From: Symbiodinium kawagutii
Lineage: Eukaryota; Sar; Dinophyceae; Suessiales; Symbiodiniaceae
Length of the DNA stretch: 64,000 bases
Assembly (NCBI GenBank): GCA_009767595.1
Contig: VSDK01020365.1
Coordinates: 237,334 to 301,333, forward strand
Direction of reading: 5' to 3'
Shown: positions 62,680 to 64,000 of the stretch, one piece after another
Layout of the letters: every line of letters starts with the position of its first letter
How positions within the stretch are numbered: the stretch's first letter is position 1
The notes under the pieces: generated by a model
The model's input: only the letters and a program-made list of their open reading frames with translations
What the model was told of the DNA's origin: nothing
Databases searched by the model: none
Translations under genes and position numbers: made by a program

Positions 62680-62855
62680 GACTGGTTTCAACCATTTGGT
62701 GGTTTCTGAAAATAGGGGTACCCCCAAATCACCCTATATCAACCATTTCTAGTAATAAACCAACCATTTTTTGGGTACCCCTATTCTGAGAAACACCCAT
62801 TTGTTAATCAATAATCACTCGGGAAAATAGAAAATACTCAAACCACCAGCCAGTT
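62680..62855. repeat. Family D element interrupted by a family A copy
   Basis: D left part GACTGGTTTCAACCATTT (to 62697) and D right part ATTTGTTAATCAATAATCAC ... CTCAAACCACCAGCCAGTT (from 62799). Confidence 0.85.
62698..62798. repeat. Family A element inserted in family D
   Basis: GGTGGTTTCTGAAAATAGGGG ... GGGTACCCCTATTCTGAGAAACACCC, flanked by ATTT on both sides. Confidence 0.93.
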
Positions 62856-63226
62856 TTGCCTGGTTGAGGGGCTACCTGAAGTCGGTCAAGTTCGATTCTT
62901 GAGATCCCAAATGGCGTCTCTCCATCCCATGAATTCAGCAACCAGCCGGACCAGCTTCAAGTCAGCTCGCGAGAATGACAGCGGGATACAATGGGTGTGC
63001 CAAAATGGAGGAACCAAGAACCCGACAAGAAATGATCATCATACCAGGAAACCATTGGTTTGGGGGTATTACTATGGCTTGGCACATATAGAACCACTAT
63101 AGAAATGCTATCTGTGATGCGATATCACTCAGACTCAAAAGGACACTCGGGTCCTACGTGCAGGTCAGGAGTGTTCGGTACGCACTTGCCGTGGCCCCCA
63201 CGGTTTTGTGCGCTTCGTCAAGAAAT

Positions 63227-63329
63227 CCTGCCCTTCCAGCTACCAACAAATAATAGGTGACCATGCCCATGCCGGGGGTTCCGTGGTTACCTACAACAAA
63301 GAGGTATAGAACTAACTGGAAGGGTAGGG
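63227..63329. repeat. Family B element
   Basis: CCTGCCCTTCCAGCTACC ... AACTAACTGGAAGGGTAGGG. Confidence 0.93.
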
Positions 63330-63558
63330 AACGACTGTTATGCAAACAACTGACCAAGTCCAACACTTTTGCCGTCGAACATGTGTATCCTCTCTCAACC
63401 TACTTCCCTCACCCGGCCGGTTCATGATCTGTTTCTTCAGCTTGTGCGGAGAGGGACCCCTACTTGGATGCCCCCACGAACCGTAACTGGAAACATTCAC
63501 CACGGTTGGTTCGAGGTTCAGCTACCTTATAGGTAGGGTTTATAGACATGCTTTTAAG

Positions 63559-63665
63559 GTGGTTTTTCAAAATAGGGGTACCCCCAGTTATCATCCAGCT
63601 TATCAACCATTAAAAGGAATAAACCCACCTGTTTTGGGGGGTCCCCTATGGCTTAAGAAACCTCC
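63559..63665. repeat. Family A element
   Basis: GGTGGTTTTTCAAAATAGGGG ... GGGGGTCCCCTATGGCTTAAGAAACCTCC. Confidence 0.95.
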
Positions 63666-63724
63666 TTGTTGGTCTTATTCTTGCTTTTCATCCCTCATTC
63701 TTCACCACTCTCATCCCACATAAT

Positions 63725-63826
63725 TGGGTGTTTCTCAAAATAGGGGTACCCCTAAATCATCCATTAATAGTCATTTACAGCAATAAACCAACCATTTTTT
63801 GGGTCCCTTATTTTGAGAAACCTCCA
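63725..63826. repeat. Family A element
   Basis: GGGTGTTTCTCAAAATAGGGG ... TTTTTTGGGTCCCTTATTTTGAGAAACCTCC; flanked by ATT/AATT. Confidence 0.95.
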
Positions 63827-64000
63827 ATTAGACTATATCGAACCGGCTTCAAAAAGCCATGCGGATCCCAGTCACCCTTCAGCTGCAGTGCCTGCACTGT
63901 ATCTACGTTGCAGGTTTGCGCCGTGTCTCCGACATCCTGAGGCCATGCTGGTCACCAACCACTGGAGACAACACAGGGTTGATGCGACTGTGCGTTGTCC

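Noticed and set aside
1..64000. tRNA, rRNA or CRISPR-like arrays
   Set aside because: No cloverleaf-type tRNA boxes, rRNA signatures or spaced direct repeats were noticed; the spaced repeats present are dispersed palindromes.

Overview
The window is eukaryotic nuclear DNA, most likely from a dinoflagellate (Symbiodiniales/Suessiales-like). Four things point there: very small exons in long introns; 5' splice sites that are GC or GA more often than GT, with AG|G acceptors; very dense short palindromic repeats; and a LINE whose first ORF carries a cytosine-5 DNA methyltransferase domain, a combination reported for Symbiodinium retrotransposons. No operons, RNA genes, CRISPR arrays or bacterial signals were seen. 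Species cannot be fixed from sequence alone.

Two spliced host genes read leftward (minus strand) and fill most of the window. From about 51.66 kb down to 40.60 kb lie 13 exons of an ERO1-type endoplasmic-reticulum thiol oxidase, including its CxxCxxC active site. From 38.45 kb down to 3.63 kb lie 28 exons of a soluble fumarate reductase flavoprotein (Osm1/FRD type: FAD-binding motif, all four expected catalytic His/Arg positions) fused to a C-terminal cytochrome b5 domain. I assembled the exons by hand. Reading phase is preserved across every junction from 38453 to 3633 and across the ERO1 junctions from 48932 to 40762. Yeast Osm1 is known to accept electrons from Ero1 when oxygen is absent. 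The two genes are adjacent and co-oriented, no independent start was found for the second, and the ERO1 frame runs past its usual end. A single ERO1-fumarate reductase-cytochrome b5 polypeptide is therefore possible, though not shown.

A 9.5-kb 5'-truncated LINE (7014-16542, plus strand) sits antisense in the 10.6-kb intron between fumarate reductase exons 17008-16971 and 6319-6212. It landed inside a ~102-bp palindromic element and is flanked by a 15-bp target-site duplication. ORF1 encodes a partial C5-methyltransferase, an Ulp1-like cysteine protease, a CCCH-type Zn motif and a coiled coil. ORF2 encodes an APE endonuclease, a reverse transcriptase and an RNase H. An in-frame TGA and several frameshifts show that this copy is dead.

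Almost all the remaining sequence is intron or intergenic DNA packed with at least six families of short palindromic elements, here called A-F. Family A has ends GGTGGTTTCTCAAAATAGGGG; B has CCCTACCCTTCCAGTTACC; C has ATATGGCTATGGGTCAA; D has CTGGTTGGTGGTTTCAACC; E has GGTGGCTTATAGAT; F has GGATTAATCAAACCCC. One long A copy coincides exactly with a predicted intron (60604-60889), and one B copy supplies the last ERO1 splice acceptor, so these elements behave like introners. Other repeats are a 1.1-kb AT satellite, a 1-kb TTAATAATGG-rich array, a 21-bp array and several tandem duplications. Two N gaps mark assembly breaks. The right end (52-64 kb) and the far left (1-3.6 kb) hold only unassigned exon-like islands.
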